Shown here: positions 11,446-23,829 of the stretch, piece by piece
How the letters are laid out: each line of letters opens with the position of its first letter
Position numbering within the stretch: the stretch's first letter is position 1
DNA from: Homalodisca vitripennis
Taxonomy: Eukaryota; Arthropoda; Insecta; Hemiptera; Cicadellidae
NCBI RefSeq assembly: GCF_021130785.1
Contig: NC_060214.1
Span: 109,385,001-109,449,000 of the forward strand
Length of the DNA: 64,000 nucleotides
Direction: 5' to 3'
Translations under genes and position numbers: made by a program
Notes under the pieces: generated by a model
What the model was told of the DNA's origin: nothing
The model's database searches: none
What the model saw: only the letters and a program-made list of their open reading frames with translations

Positions 11446-14416
11446 AACTTTCCTTCCTTATAAGTCACTAATATTTTAACTTTGAAATATGATACATGTG
11501 AAGAACTAGACTTTTGCTTTCATGCAAAGAAAAATACCTTTTGTCAAAAGTTTTGAATCATGATGAAAATACAATTTTTAATGTTTAAAAAGTTAGCTAA
11601 AATAATTCTTACCAGAAATCAAGCTAGCCCACTTAGTACGTTAGTATTATCAAGTTTTTAGCTGGTGTTTCAGTCTCAGGTTTTATTACTCCCAGTGAAG
11701 CTATTTATAACCCCACGTACGCTATTTGCGTACCAGTCTAATCCTCCTCACTCACTCTCTCTCTCTCTTACGCACTTGTAGGTCAAATTAATACTCCTAA
11801 TTTATAATTATTCTTTACCAGAATCTGAATTGGTTCGACCCTTAGACTTTTCACATGTCCGGAATATTTAAATTGGATCATCTGATTTTAACATCTTCAT
11901 AACCAGCTAGGCTTAGTATTATTGACGAAATCTGTGTAGTAAAAAATCTTAATAATTGTGAAAAGATATGTAGGATTTCGATATTTTATTTGCGGTGTCA
12001 AAATGTATTGTTAGATTTGCGAGTAAATCACAGTAAAATACACTTGTTCAGTTAACAACAGTTTCATTCATTACAATCCCATAGTTTAAACTTTTAATGA
12101 CATATATTTAATTATTTACGAAAAGAAAGATACATTATTTCTGGAAATAATTTGAGAGCAAACTGAACGAAACGATACGCCGATCGTTAAATATATTAAA
12201 CTATCCCAAAAAATCCAAAGGTCTGTTTTAACATATATAAATAAAAAGATAAAAATGAATAAACAGACAGCTACAGGTTTCAGGTTATAGATGTTAAAAA
12301 CTGGACAGCAAAATAATATTCTGAAATAACACAAAAACAGATGAGTTTTCAAAAAAGCGTAAAACAATTCATCTTGTATGTGGCAAAAAAAAAAACAAAT
12401 TATTGATACGTTTAAAGAATGATTGATCTGAAATACTGGTCTCTAATTCATATACTGATATATTGTCTTCTATCTTTATGAGGTTATTTTTATATGACCC
12501 ATCTCAATTTTCCGGGTAAATTAACTCAGTCCATCATGAGTACAGAAACTGTGGGAAGGAAGTTATTAAAAAAAATTGTCATAGGTAAGATTGTTGATCT
12601 TACCGGTAAATCCCGCTATTTTTGAGTAACTCTCATCTCTTGCTTGTCTTTAGTTTCATAATTCATCCCACAATCTGCCATCCTTGCGTGAAGTAAGCAG
12701 GCCTTAATTTTGTGTTGAAAATTACCCTTGTTGTTGTAAAATAAAAAAGCTATTCTGGAGTTGTAGAAGGACACATTAATTATCACTGATCTAGGACTCA
12801 AATTTCACTGAACTAGCAATGACCCTGAAGATTCAGTTTTTATTGGAAAGGTTGCCCTGACGTTTATGCCTGACAGTTACTGCTGTATTTAGGATTAGGA
12901 TTCCAATGAGTTAGTTTGTTGTTGTAGCGAAGTAGGGTTACCATATGGTCCTTGAATACTGCGTACTTCAAAGGAAAAGACGAATAAAAGAAAAGCTCCA
13001 GGACGGAATGAACTGGGCGTATGAAAATATGTTAGTGTGAAACGAAACTATTTATTTATTTATTTTCTGAAGAGAGAACTGTCAGCAATTGTCACTCTGG
13101 TACTTTCTATGTTGAGCATTCACCTTGGGGCATTGCATTACCATGTAGTCTATATGCGGGCCATAAAATACACGATAAAACCCTCTTCATATTCATGTGG
13201 TAGAGAGAGCGGTGCGTGAGTAAGCTATAAACTAGTTCATGTGATTACTTTCAGCTTTAGAGCTCTGTACGATTGTGTAAAATAATAATCCGTTCGAAAA
13301 AATCCTGCATCTGTAAAATATAAATAATCAGTTTAGGTGTGAGGTATTAAAATTAAATTTTCGACAAGAAGAGTGTGGAAAAATTATTATTTTGTGGCTT
13401 TTTCTCTGAAGCAAAATTGAAAACACCAATACTTCCCATAATCTTTCGGCTGAAAATTCCTCATTATGTATAAATTTCAAGGAAAGTGTAAGTCTTTACT
13501 ACCCTCATGAACTATCAAAGTTTTGAAGTTGGGTTGTCTTAGTCAAGTAAAATTTATTTGTATGAAATGTGTACCTATTTCTTCGAAAATTCTGAACCGA
13601 ATTGTGATAAAAATGTCCAACGGCTTCAAACTTTCCAAATTTAAAAGTTGATAAAATCCATTTAAAAATAAATTATTTTTTGAATAAGCGTTCCTTTAAC
13701 TGTACTCAGTTATCCACAAATTTCGATATTTTCTCTACATTGATTTTGTTTTTTTTTTTACTTCAATTTCTGAAAATAGAAAATTTACAAAACTATAGAC
13801 ATTTTCAGCTGCTGTATACTGAGTTGCATACGTTTTTGTTGAGTTTCCAGAAATATAAAATTTAAACTTAGAAAATAAAATAAAACTTGTCTTAGTCAAG
13901 TAAAAGTTATTGGAATAAAATGTACCTATTTCTGAGTTACACTTGATAGTTTTTTAGCTGCAAAATAGTTCGTAATCTTATCGTTTACGCTAGAACAACC
14001 ATTTATTACAATTGTCTGCTGACAAACTTTGCTTGAACTTCAACAAGTTTGGATATATTAGTTTCTTACGCCGAGCGAGGCATCTTATGTGTACCCATTA
14101 AACTTTATTAAAGCTAAGTATTACTTAGTTTTTGCAAGAACAGTAATTGTCTGGCACATCCAGAAATAACTTAAGTAAGAGAAAGCTTTCAAGAGCTGCT
14201 GAGAAGTTCAAAGCCACTCCTTATTGGATATTGATTCCCTCCGTAAGCCATTAAGAGCTACCAAGTGAATCTTTAATTCCCCGCTGAATTAAAATTCATC
14301 ATCGGTGCTGTTGTGCTTAGCGAAGATAAATTGAGGGACGAAGTTTCCGCAGTAAGAATACGTTGTTATACTTAAGTGTTATACTTAACAAACGCAAATA
14401 TTATTTATGTAAGTAT
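11446..14416. other. AT-rich non-genic stretch
   Basis: Contains a (CT)n patch near 11750-11770, and two related ~50-bp segments at about 13538-13590 and 13890-13940 (both CTTAGTCAAGTAAAA followed by TGTACCTATTTCT). Short frames at 12116-12367, 12616-12801, 13037-13219 and 13680-13865 look like chance frames. No RNA gene or element end recognised. Confidence 0.55.
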
Positions 14417-15087
14417 GTAGTGTTAAATGAGAAGTCTCAAAGTATATAATTCTCTAGCATTTGTTTAAAAGCCTGAAAATCTAAAAGCCTAGATTGTCAC
14501 ACAACAAAACTAAGTGTTTGAAGCGTTGCTTTAAATTTTCTGTTATTGTCAGTTGTATGCATTACATTAAATCTATAAAATGATAGGTAGTGTTAAATGA
14601 GACTTCCCAAAGTACCTAATTCGCTAGCATCTATTTGAAAGCCTGAAAATCTAAAAGCCTTTATCGTTACACACCAAAGCTGAGTGTTAGAAGCGTTGCT
14701 TTAAATTCTCTGTTATTGACTGTTGCATGCATCATATTAAATCTATAAAATTACAGGCAGTGTTAAATGAGACTTCCCAAAGTACCTAATTTTCTAGCAT
14801 CTATTTGAAAGCCTTGAAAATCTAAAAGCCTTTATCGTTACACACCAAAACTGAGTGTTTGAAGCGTTGCTTTAAATTCTCTGTTATTGACTGTTGCATG
14901 CATCATATTAAATCTATAAAATTACAGGCAGTGTTAAATGAGACTTCCCAAAGTACCTAATTTTCTAGCATCTATTTGAAAGCCTGAAAATCTAAAAGCC
15001 TGTCTTGTTACACAACACAACTGAGTGTTTGAAGCGTTGCTTAATATTCTCTGTTATTGTCTGTTATATTAAACCTATAAAATGACA
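14417..15087. repeat. Tandem array, four 170-bp units
   Basis: Units start with GTAGTGTTAAATGAG or GCAGTGTTAAATGAG at 14417, 14587, 14757 and 14928 (spacing 170, 170, 171). The last unit is shortened near 15060. Inner units 2 and 3 are most alike and the outer ones more diverged, as expected for unequal exchange. AT-rich and non-coding. The monomer length is close to a nucleosome repeat. Confidence 0.95.
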
Positions 15088-15667
15088 AATTTCTTTACGA
15101 AGGTAATCGCTAAAATCTAATATAAATTTTGTTTTCGATACGCTTGCTTGCAAGTGGAGACGATGATAGAAGGAAAATACCATCATCGAGGTGAATTATT
15201 AAAGGTGCAATAGATAAAAATAGAACATTTTACACTCAAAAATCGTTCCTACTAGCTGTGGACGATGCAAAGAAAAGAAAATATTAATAAAACAGAAAAG
15301 TTGCATTGAATTGTATTGAGGAAAAGAAATATAAAGTTTTTTTGTGGGATAATCCACGGTGATAGATTTCCATACAGGTGGCAACACTGAGAGGATGTTG
15401 TTGGGTGTTGAGTTTCGGCGTCTTGTTTGTTTAATGTGATCACGTGTGGGTTTGTAGTTTGTGTATATTGACGTTGTGTTGCAACACAGGAATAAAGGTG
15501 TTTTTGTATATTATAGCCTATATTTCTGATAGGATACCAAGAATGTTTTTTCTTTACATTGAAGCAAAAAGTTTAAACTGACATGAGTATAAATAATACA
15601 AAATGTCTGTAAGCAAGCAATTAAGTATATGGTGCGCAGCCTAAAATGATGTATGTGTATTGCAGTA
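15088..15667. other. Intergenic with a short palindrome
   Basis: No gene recognised. A perfect 14-bp palindrome TGTGTTGCAACACA lies at 15475-15488 in a slightly GC-richer patch (15360-15500). Short minus-strand frames here show no family features. Confidence 0.55.
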
Positions 15668-15669
15668 TA

Positions 15670-16120
15670 CAGGGTGTAAAATAAGTCCTGATACGACTGC
15701 ATGTATTCCAAACGGATTGATATATCGTTATAAAATATTCACCATACCTATTAAAATACTTTTTGGACTTTTTGAAGGATAAAAATATTTCTTCCCCTTT
15801 TTCAAAGGGGGGAAGAGGGGGGTCACTTTAAAAGTTTGTAATATATCCAGGCGTATCAGGACTTTACACTCTTAGATATAAGGGGTTGTTTGCCCATAAC
15901 CTTTGCTAGGATCGTCGTAGAGATGTTTTATTCATGCCATTGTGTTTTGCTTTTGAGTTTACCTTTTAAATGACATGACACAAGATGGGGGTTGCAATTT
16001 TAAAATTTAAAGTGATCTCTCTACCCTCTTTTGAGGAGAGCGGGGGGGGGAGGAAATATAACGGATATCTCAATCTATTTGGAATATATACAAGCGTATC
16101 AGGACTTAATTTACACCCTG
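15670..16120. mobile_element. mariner-type MITE, 451 bp
   Basis: Ends with inverted repeats starting CAGGGTGTAAAATAAGTCCT (left) and CAGGGTGTAAATTAAGTCCT (right, reverse complement). Similarity extends at least 55 bp inward. It is flanked by TA at 15668-15669 and 16121-16122, the target duplication of Tc1/mariner elements. No transposase is present, so it is non-autonomous. A third TIR-like copy in right-end orientation lies inside at about 15850-15875 (GGCGTATCAGGACTTTACAC), so the element may be two nested or fused units. Confidence 0.9.
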
Positions 16121-16122
16121 TA

Positions 16123-16904
16123 TATTATTTGATAACTACGATATGATGCTATCACCAACCCTTCCGCCTAAAACAACCCTAAACTAATTTGCATTAAGCG
16201 GACACAATAATTTAGTAACATAAAACCTGCTTCACAAGAAGGGTAAAGCACGTGAAACTTCATTACTGGCTTGAAGCATAAAAAACTGAATTACTTTTAT
16301 AATTCACAGTACATAAGTTAATATTAATATTTAGAAGGAGTTCCTTGCTAGATAATTATTACTATGCGCAGAGTAATATTTATGGACAGAGCTCGCTAGA
16401 ATTCGCATTGTAGCGGATGTATGCCAATTTACTCTTACGGAAATCACCAAACTTATACCGGAAGTGGCTGTTTAACTCAGCCATATAAATTAATAAGCGT
16501 TGTGGTGATTATCGAATGTTTTGTAATATACGGTTTAACCTTTTAACCATAGAGATTCCAACATATCTAATAAGTAAAACTTGGAAAGCATATCTGCTCC
16601 TATTAATACATATCTTTTGATACTGAAGGGATAAGATTCACTATAGTGAAAATAAGCTGTAAATAAGTGAAAAGTTACATTAGGTGAATCAAGCATTAAA
16701 TAACTTGCCAATAAAAGTAATATAACTATTGAAAATCTTCTGAAATAAATATTAAGATACATGTATTTCCAATAAAATTGGTTTGAGATTACATATTTAA
16801 ATTAATTATACTAGGATGACGTGTTACTTCTAGTCAGCTAAGTGATCATCTAGGAGTGGCAAAGGATAACTTCGTAGATCCTTACACGATTCAAAATATT
16901 ACGA
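16123..16904. other. Intergenic, weak 75-codon frame
   Basis: Mostly AT-rich. A minus-strand ATG frame at 16535-16762 encodes 75 residues with a hydrophobic N-terminal stretch (FSIVILLLLASYLML) that could be a signal or membrane segment, but no family, splice site or conserved motif was recognised. Chance is likely. Confidence 0.4.
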
Positions 16905-16914
16905 TTGAGAGAGA

Positions 16915-17240
16915 CCTGCAGCAGCAGATGTGAGGATAACTCCCCTTATAGTCGATATCAGACATCAGCAGTATCAGCAGCAGCATCAGCAGCAGAACAG
17001 AGCTACGCGACAGTAGCAGCTCATTATTGTGCACAATAGCCGCCAGACAATGGCTCGCTGTCTCCCGGCTAATCTATTTCTTCCTTTCTTCAAATATTCA
17101 CATCGTTCTTTCTTTTGAAATCCATTCTTCTCTTGCAGAAATCGATTCCCACTGTCTTTGCGGGGAAGTTCATTGTCGCTGTACTAGGCATCTTTGTCGT
17201 ATGTTTTCTTTATCTTGCGAAGTCAAGTCAGGTTGATTCG
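16915..17240 (+). other. GC-richer CAG-repeat block, possible 5' exon
   Basis: A broken CAG/CAT triplet tract (16915-17020) is followed by sequence with more GC and CpG than its surroundings. A pyrimidine tract ending TTCTCTTGCAG near 17130-17140 looks like a splice acceptor. An open frame runs through but starts without an ATG. It could be an untranslated first exon, a promoter-proximal block or an old element. No product is proposed. Confidence 0.2.
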
Positions 17241-18149
17241 TTTCCATATTAGTGATTTTGTACAGTGAAGTAATTTAAGTGTTACAATAAATAAGGACAT
17301 AATAGTTGTAGAAAAGAAAAATAAATATAATATTCGTTTTCCCCACTAAGTTTGGTGACGGTTCACTCATAATAAATTGATGTTGCCTGAGGAATTATTA
17401 CATCAACTGTGTAATAAAATAAACGCTTCCAGTTATGGAATTTCTAACCACACTAACCAGTTTGAAATAAATAATAAAATTTAATAAGAGTAAAATTATT
17501 AATAAGAAAACACAAGGACATTTATAGTCATCTCACTTTACAATACAATTCTCAATTTCAGAGTAGGAATTTGGACAAAATAAAAAGAGTAAAATCGTAA
17601 CAAGCATAACTCGTAAACAACATAACTTCAGTTAATTTCATGGTGATAAACTATTCTGAATGCAAAGTGATTACAAATCAATTTCAGCATAGTTTGATTT
17701 TACACATTTGAGTACATGAGGTAATAATGTAACATATTTTCTTCTACACGTGTAAAAATTGAAAGAAGAACAGCTAATTATTAATTTTAACGAATTATCA
17801 AACGTTACATATTTTTTCATTATTCTTGTTTTTGAAATTAAAGATTGAATGTACAATCTGAGCTAAATTAGGCCATATAACTTAACTTATAATTGAAGCT
17901 CTACCTTCAACTATTAAAAATATTGTTTTGGTAGTTTCATTTTGTTCTGTAAGGAGGTTTACCTGATAATCAAGGGTATAATATCTATTTTGACGAGTTT
18001 CACTGAAGTTATAATTCCCATTTGTAAACTTACGTAATGCTTTGAAATAATATAAATAACTAAACATAGAGTTAACAACTTGAATTAGTTTAAACAATGA
18101 CTACGGATTGTTAAAAGCACTTATAAAATTTTGTCAACGTCATATACTA
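17241..18149. other. AT-rich stretch, nothing recognised
   Basis: AT-rich with two short minus-strand frames (17671-17856, 17882-18097) lacking family features. Confidence 0.55.
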
Positions 18150-18205
18150 CAAGACAAAAAAACGTTTCGAGGAAATTTGCCTCTTCCTGGGGTGTAAAAC
18201 ACATT
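18150..18205 (-). repeat. Degenerate stem-loop family copy
   Basis: On the minus strand: CCAGGAAGAGG, loop, CCTCGAAACG. It matches the CTGAAGAAGAG / CTCGAAACG core of the PLE-associated family, with the CTGA part changed. Confidence 0.4.
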
Positions 18206-18889
18206 AAATATGCAGAAAAAAACTAGTATGTTAATACAATTACCTACATATAAATAATAAATAAATAATAAAACACACTAATCTAAATTTGGCAACATAG
18301 CATGTTTTACGTCAAAAAACCAAATACCAACCTAACGGATACAAAAACATAAAATTTAGACTAGCGAATGAACCTAACAAAAGTTACTGCACAGAACCAA
18401 GAGCACTTCACAACACGTCACACTTACCAGGGGGGGGGGGTGGAAGACTAAGGAAAAACTAATATCACCAATTTCTGTAGTAGGATAATCATTTATTTTA
18501 TTGCAGAATAGAAGTCATATCCTCTAGTTTAACATGAGCACAAAGGTAGTAATTACAGACTGATTGATAATGTCTGATTTAGAGCTACACCGTAGCGCTG
18601 CTTTACGTTCTTTTTGGAATAAATGTTTCGCAACGATACTCAGATGTCGAGAGCTAGGTGAGAAGCTTTAAATATAATTTTCGGGTATTTGAGCTTACCT
18701 AAGCAAGTTTTAGCTGGATTTATAAGCCATTCCCTAATTACTCAAAATGAGATGTTTACACCAGCAATTGACATGAGAAAAGACCATCAATACTGAGAAA
18801 ATCAATTTCAGGTAGATGGGGTGTTTTAAGTAGCTATAACGAAAGGACTGCCTATCCTTTACATAAAAAGCCCTTGGTAAGCTAACTGA
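18206..18889. other. Intergenic, nothing recognised
   Basis: AT-rich with a G run at 18431-18440. No gene, RNA or named repeat seen. Confidence 0.55.
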
Positions 18890-19150
18890 GTTAGGGTAGA
18901 TCACGCCGTTTAACAAAAGCCTTTTTGTAAGCGTATGTAGCCAATGGGGTAGTGCAGCGGGCACGGTGGTTATCGCAAGGTAACCGAATAAAGCAAAGTC
19001 GAGCGGGGATGCTGTTGGGATGGGTGATCGCTAAGCGATCCTCTCCTTTACAAGCGATGCCTGCCCGGCCTTTGGAGGTGGTTCGGAAGTCACCTCTAAG
19101 CCGTTGGTCCCAGGTGTGGTAGAGAAGGCTTCTTAACATCGCTAAGTAAA
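18890..19150 (+). mobile_element. SINE/LINE head with 5S-rRNA-like promoter
   Basis: A GC-rich block in AT-rich DNA. It contains ACCGAATAAAGCAAAGTCG, then ~15 bases, then TTGGGATGGGTGATCGCTA. This order and wording match the internal control region of animal 5S rRNA (A-box GAAGTTAAGCAGCGTCGG, C-box TTGGATGGGTGACCGC). A second half (GGTTCGGAAGTCACCTCTAA then GCCGTTGGTCCCAGG) does not resemble 5S. That suggests a 5S-derived element head (SINE3-like) or a LINE 5' end that captured a 5S promoter. It is not a functional 5S gene: the flanking stem arms are absent. The minus-strand 82-codon frame is incidental. Confidence 0.55.
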
Positions 19151-20392
19151 ATAAGACATTCTTTCTTTTATTGCTATCAACTGTTATTTAATACATATTA
19201 ATAATTTTATGTTACAAACCTTCCACCCATCTTATGCCTAATCCTATCAATAAAAATGTTTATTTCTTGACCTTTAAAGGACAGTGTTGGCTAATAAGTA
19301 TACTCGTAAATCTTCGCAGTGAAGCAAGGTATTCATTTATTATTTTTTTTATATTTTTGTTAAATTTTGTGAAATTTTTGTACCATTTAAATTTAATTGC
19401 TTATCGAATAAAAAATTATGAATTTGTATTAAATTATTTGGCGGTATCTATTGAGCATACTGGTATGTATTAATTGAAATAAAATAATAAGAGTCATTGA
19501 TAAGATATGGAGTGCAGTAATGCTATTGAACAAAAGAAGAAAGTAAAAGTGCGAAGAGAAGAATTGAAATATTATTTTCAGAAGTTGTGTAGGGAAATTG
19601 CTCAATGAATAAATAAATAATAACGTTCTTTATTGTGAGCGTTTCTCAGAAATATTTATGGTTTACAGAACAACTCAAAGACAATCATCATACTTATGAC
19701 AAATATTCCTCATCAGCTACACAGGTACAACACTTGGCTCTTAAATTTTAAACTGGAAATATTCCTTAAACTTTTATGGATGCCATTATACATGGTGGGA
19801 CCGAAATAAGAGAAGATTCTTCTGTCCACCTCAAACTACACTTTTCGGAAGTGAAGCTGTTTATTATAGCGGTTGCTACCCAGGGAAAACCTCATTCCGG
19901 AATCACAGCCTCAGGAAAAATGGAGGAGTGTGCGTGTCACGTAATAGGCTTTGCTGTGGTTGCATGTAAAATTTCAGACCTGTATCTCATTTTATTTTTA
20001 AGGTGTTTTGTGAACAGGTGATCACAACGAAAAAGTTGTTACAGCTCCTCAGTAGACAAAAGCGAAATTGTAACACCCAACTGTTACAGGCTTCACTGAC
20101 ACTCAGCCAAATCCAATAGACATGCCCCATGTAAAAAAACTCATAGAATTAATAAAAATCTACAGAAAATATATTTCTAGAGAAGTCTTGCGGATTATTA
20201 AGCTACATTCGAGTATAACATTACAATTTTATATGATTGTACTTAATTTTTTCAAACTTAATCATTCAACCATTTTATTGTTGCCATAATGGTGTCGTTC
20301 AACTAAAGTGGAACTGCAAGGAATGACATGTACCTTTATCGATATCCACGCTATCCGGATTAAGCTAGGATATACCTAAATACGTTGTTTTT
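19151..20392. other. Intergenic with repeat-like patch
   Basis: AT-rich except 19770-20110, a moderately GC patch with an 81-codon frame (19776-20021) of no recognised family. The phrase TGCATGTAAAATTTCAGACC near 19960 recalls the family B repeats, so the patch may be an old LINE 3' region. Confidence 0.4.
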
Positions 20393-20960
20393 TTGCAGGT
20401 TTGCTTTTCTGACGAGTCGATATTCCAAATATCGGACGAAAGCTCGCAATTCGTACGCAGAAGACCCGATGAGGCATTCCACCCAGATTGCATAAAGCAA
20501 ACTGTGAAACACCCTACAAGCATTATGGTATGGAGTGTTATGTCGGCACATGGTCCTGGAAGGCTGTGCATTGTAGAAAAAAAAACCATGAGACAGGATC
20601 AGTACCTGAATGTGATAAAAAATAGGCTGCTACCCACAGGTTCACGACTGGTACCCGAGCGGAGAATTCTTCTTCATGCATGATGGAAGCTCCATGCCAC
20701 CAGGCTAAAAGCATCAAGGAATTCTTGAGTAAAGAAGAGATCAGTGTCTTACCCTGGCCTGGAAACAGCCCTGACATGAACCCAATTGAAAAATTATGGG
20801 CTATTGTGAAGCGACGACTCCATAAAACAAAAATAACAACGAAGCAGCAACTGATCGAGGAGCTCATCCGAGTGTGGCATCACGATGAAGAAATAAAAAG
20901 TGTGTGTGTAAACCTTGTGAAAAGTATGCCAAAATGCTAATCAAAAACAAGGGAATGCAT
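20393..20960 (+). pseudogene. Tc1-like transposase (DD34E), truncated and frameshifted
   Basis: The catalytic domain of a Tc1-family DNA transposase. VCFSDESIFQ carries the first Asp. The second Asp lies in a MHDG motif near 20680, and the third acid is the Glu of SPDMNPIEKLW, with 34 residues between second and third, i.e. DD34E. The N-terminal paired-type helix-turn-helix domain is missing. There are at least two frame breaks: one base near 20640 and one extra A near 20688, just after the second Asp. The relic starts directly after TTTTTTTGCAG, a splice-acceptor-like string. The right terminal repeat survives at 21041-21067. No left end was found. Confidence 0.88.
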
Positions 20961-21040
20961 ACTAAATATTAGATTATTATTTAATTGTACAATAATGTGT
21001 TTAAATATGTAATCAGTAAAGAATTTGCTTTTAAAACAAT

Positions 21041-21067
21041 CTTAGTCTAATAATTTGGCCAGCACTG
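21041..21067 (-). repeat. Right terminal repeat of Tc1-like relic
   Basis: Reverse complement begins CAGTGCTGGCCAAATTATTA, a Tc1-type terminus, about 100 bp after the transposase stop. Confidence 0.75.
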
Positions 21068-21260
21068 TTTATAGAAAGTAAGCTTCATGTAAAATTTCTA
21101 CCCTATAGGTCAGCCCCTTCGTTAGATATCGTGGACAGTCAGACAGACAAACAGAAATGAAATTCCTCCATGCCCTCGAGCGGTAGACCTCACTAAAATT
21201 ACGAGCACGAGGCATCATAAGTATCTCCTTTTCATGTAGAATAGGAAACACTGAAGTAAG
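21068..21260. repeat. LINE-like 3' remnant
   Basis: CATGTAAAATTTCTACCC, then CGTTAGATATCGTGGACAG, then CAGACAGACAAACAG. This order is familiar from LINE/RTE-type 3' regions in insects. Family not named. Confidence 0.3.
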
Positions 21261-23439
21261 AGTCCAACACTGGAATCCACATCATTGGAAAATATGCCTC
21301 CGTGTATACTTCGGAATCATTATAAATTTAAATTAAAATGTCAGCGTTTATGAAAATGAAACGGGTTTATGTGCACCTAAAATTTTTAAAACTGATAATG
21401 ACGTACGGATAGTGGGGCGGAGTCCTTGGGTTGGATTGAATACTCCTTCCTTAGTAACGAAGATGCAACCCATGTTACTCCAAAAAGTATGCTACAAAAC
21501 TTTGTAAGGGAATTTCAAATGAAAGCTTGATCTTTTGAAGTTCCACTTGTTCAGTTGCCAAGGTTAACTTCAATAGGATGATCGCTGTATATTAATTAGT
21601 TTCATATTTTTTGTTTTTATTTACTCAACCTTTTGGTACCAAATTTGGTAAAATCCTGAATATAGTATTTTTTTGGAACATATGAGGAAGGGAAATCCTC
21701 CTAGCCTCAAGGAATATCCATCTTCAATAATAAAATATAAACAAACAGTTAATATTAATGTACATTATCAATTATTGAACAATATTAACGCAATCGTAAA
21801 TATAAGTGTATATAACGTATAAGTGTATATATCCCAACTTTCACATTTAAAATATTTAGGATTAGGATACCTAAATGAATACATAAAACCGCCTAACATG
21901 CCTATCACATCCCGCTGTGTTCGTTTGTACCCTCGGCTCTTACTCTTGCTGATGTACAGGCTCTCAGTATCATGCATAATTTTGTACGTCCATTTCAACA
22001 AACACGAGCATGTTACGTTACCTTACTTGCACACATGTGTGCATTTCTGCATAGTTTATTTTACAACAATATGTATATAGTATATGCAACGAATTAAATT
22101 ATTGAAACTGATTACTGGCACCACCAGTAGTAAAAATTAGAAGCACTAATGATCCAGTGTTATTTATTTTTGCATTTTTAAGTAATCGTTAAAGAACCTA
22201 AATTCTCCAAATTACTTCTGTAAAAAACCAATAGTAATTATGGAATGGGTTGAAAAAAAGTGTTATAACATTCAGAAAAAGACAAATCTTACTGCTGTCC
22301 CGTTTTAAAGGTTGTAGAAATATAAAACTATGTTCACCCTCTCTTTTCAGTATACTCCATAACTATGTAGTCAAATGGAATTTAAAATTAGGATTGGTGG
22401 TGCCCTATTGTATTTCTGAAATGTAAATACACCTAAATGGTCCAGAGTTTAAACTTTGTTAAAATAATTTTAATTAAATATGTCCAGTAGCTCTCACTCA
22501 TCAAGAACCTCTTTTCATGTACACCTATACACCTTTACGCTGTCACGTTTACTATACTACTAGTAGTATAACAAACTATATTTATTCTTCTAATCTTCTT
22601 TTTTATATCTATAACTCTTGTTACCGTTGTAGTAATAATTAAAGATAATTAAATTTATAGCCTATCAGCAGCCGATATTCTCCTTGCGATACAAAATGCG
22701 GTTGTTCTTGAAATCGATCAAGAAATTTACTGTATACTGAACTATTTTAAATAGAGGTATAAGTGAAGGACAAGAAGTTAATATGATAAAACGAGCATTT
22801 TTCTAAAATTACTTTTTTTTGGCTTGACACGCTAAAAATAGTCAGGTATGAAAGTAAATTTGAAATCATCGTTGCCTAACCACATATAGACCGATTAATT
22901 TGCTGGAAGTGGAAACTTCTCTTTAAGTAGTTTTCTTATATTGATATAAGTGCTATTCATATGCTTGATCGTCAGTTTTAAGTGAATCAAGCTAAGAAAG
23001 AAATAATCATAAAAACCTCCCGTTTCATGTTATTAGTTCCCATTTCGCGTCGCTGATGATCGATGATTAAAAACTTTCTCTATCGATTGTGAGAGAGGCC
23101 AGGTTGTGTGCCTATATAATGAAATTACTTCTCAGTTCCTATACTATGGTGGAGGTACTTTTGTTAAGTAATTACTAAAATGATATGGATTTAAAAAGCA
23201 CAAATAAGTAAATTTAAAAACTCTTTTCATTGATGTCTTTGAAATATACATTTCTTACATAATTACAATCAAACAATATTTTCAAAACAAAAAAATGGCC
23301 ATCAGTCCCAGTGATGTCTCTACGAGACAGTGTCACGCTCTACCTTACCGTCCTTTGACAACAAGAAGGTTATGCACACTGTAAGACATACGTAATTATT
23401 AGTAAAATAAAATTCATAGAATCAATGTACAGATAGTTG
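21261..23439. other. AT-rich non-genic stretch
   Basis: No gene recognised. A small degenerate patch with GTGGGGCGGAGTCC near 21413 recalls text found near 35710 and 44696 in dispersed repeats. Two opposing frames at 21768-22080 overlap on both strands and are unlikely to be real. Confidence 0.5.
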
Positions 23440-23821
23440 CTGGAAAAGGAAGTCTTGTATTACAATTCGAGACAAACATCCTCCGGATGTAAGTGGATAC
23501 ACACATCCGCCCAGACACCGATGATGAACAAACAGGAAATGCTTGTTTAGCAGCGGAAATGCTTATTTCTAAAAACCGTGCGACGATGTAAGGGACAGCC
23601 TTGCTGATATGAAAAATTGGTACTCACCAATTATGATGGAGAGATTTGGCAGAGGCGTGGTCAATGAGCTGGCGGGAGAACAACATCAAAACTGAAGAAC
23701 AAGGAGGAGAGGGAAAAGGTCGAGGACGGGAATTCGAAAAGCGACGTTCGGGAGTGCTAGTGCTTGTGTTCGTGTGCGGAAAAATATCTCTAGGCGTAAT
23801 AAGTGTGAAGTGGAATAAAAT
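23440..23821 (+). other. Candidate first exon ending in splice donor
   Basis: A block richer in GC and CpG than its flanks ends at GTAAGTAAT (23822 on), a strong donor. A 53-codon ATG frame starts at 23664 (MSWRENNIKTEEQGGEGKGR...) and stops inside the donor, so it is more likely untranslated or chance. No family recognised. It may be the 5' exon of a gene with large introns, possibly linked to the exon-like pieces 1 kb downstream. It may also be a decayed element. Confidence 0.25.
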
Positions 23822-23829
23822 GTAAGTAA

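Noticed and set aside
18940..19030. Possible 5S rRNA gene
   Set aside because: Only the internal control region resembles 5S; the 5' and 3' stem arms are missing.
18891..19139. 82-codon minus-strand frame
   Set aside because: It lies across the GC-rich 5S-like element head; low stop density there reflects composition.
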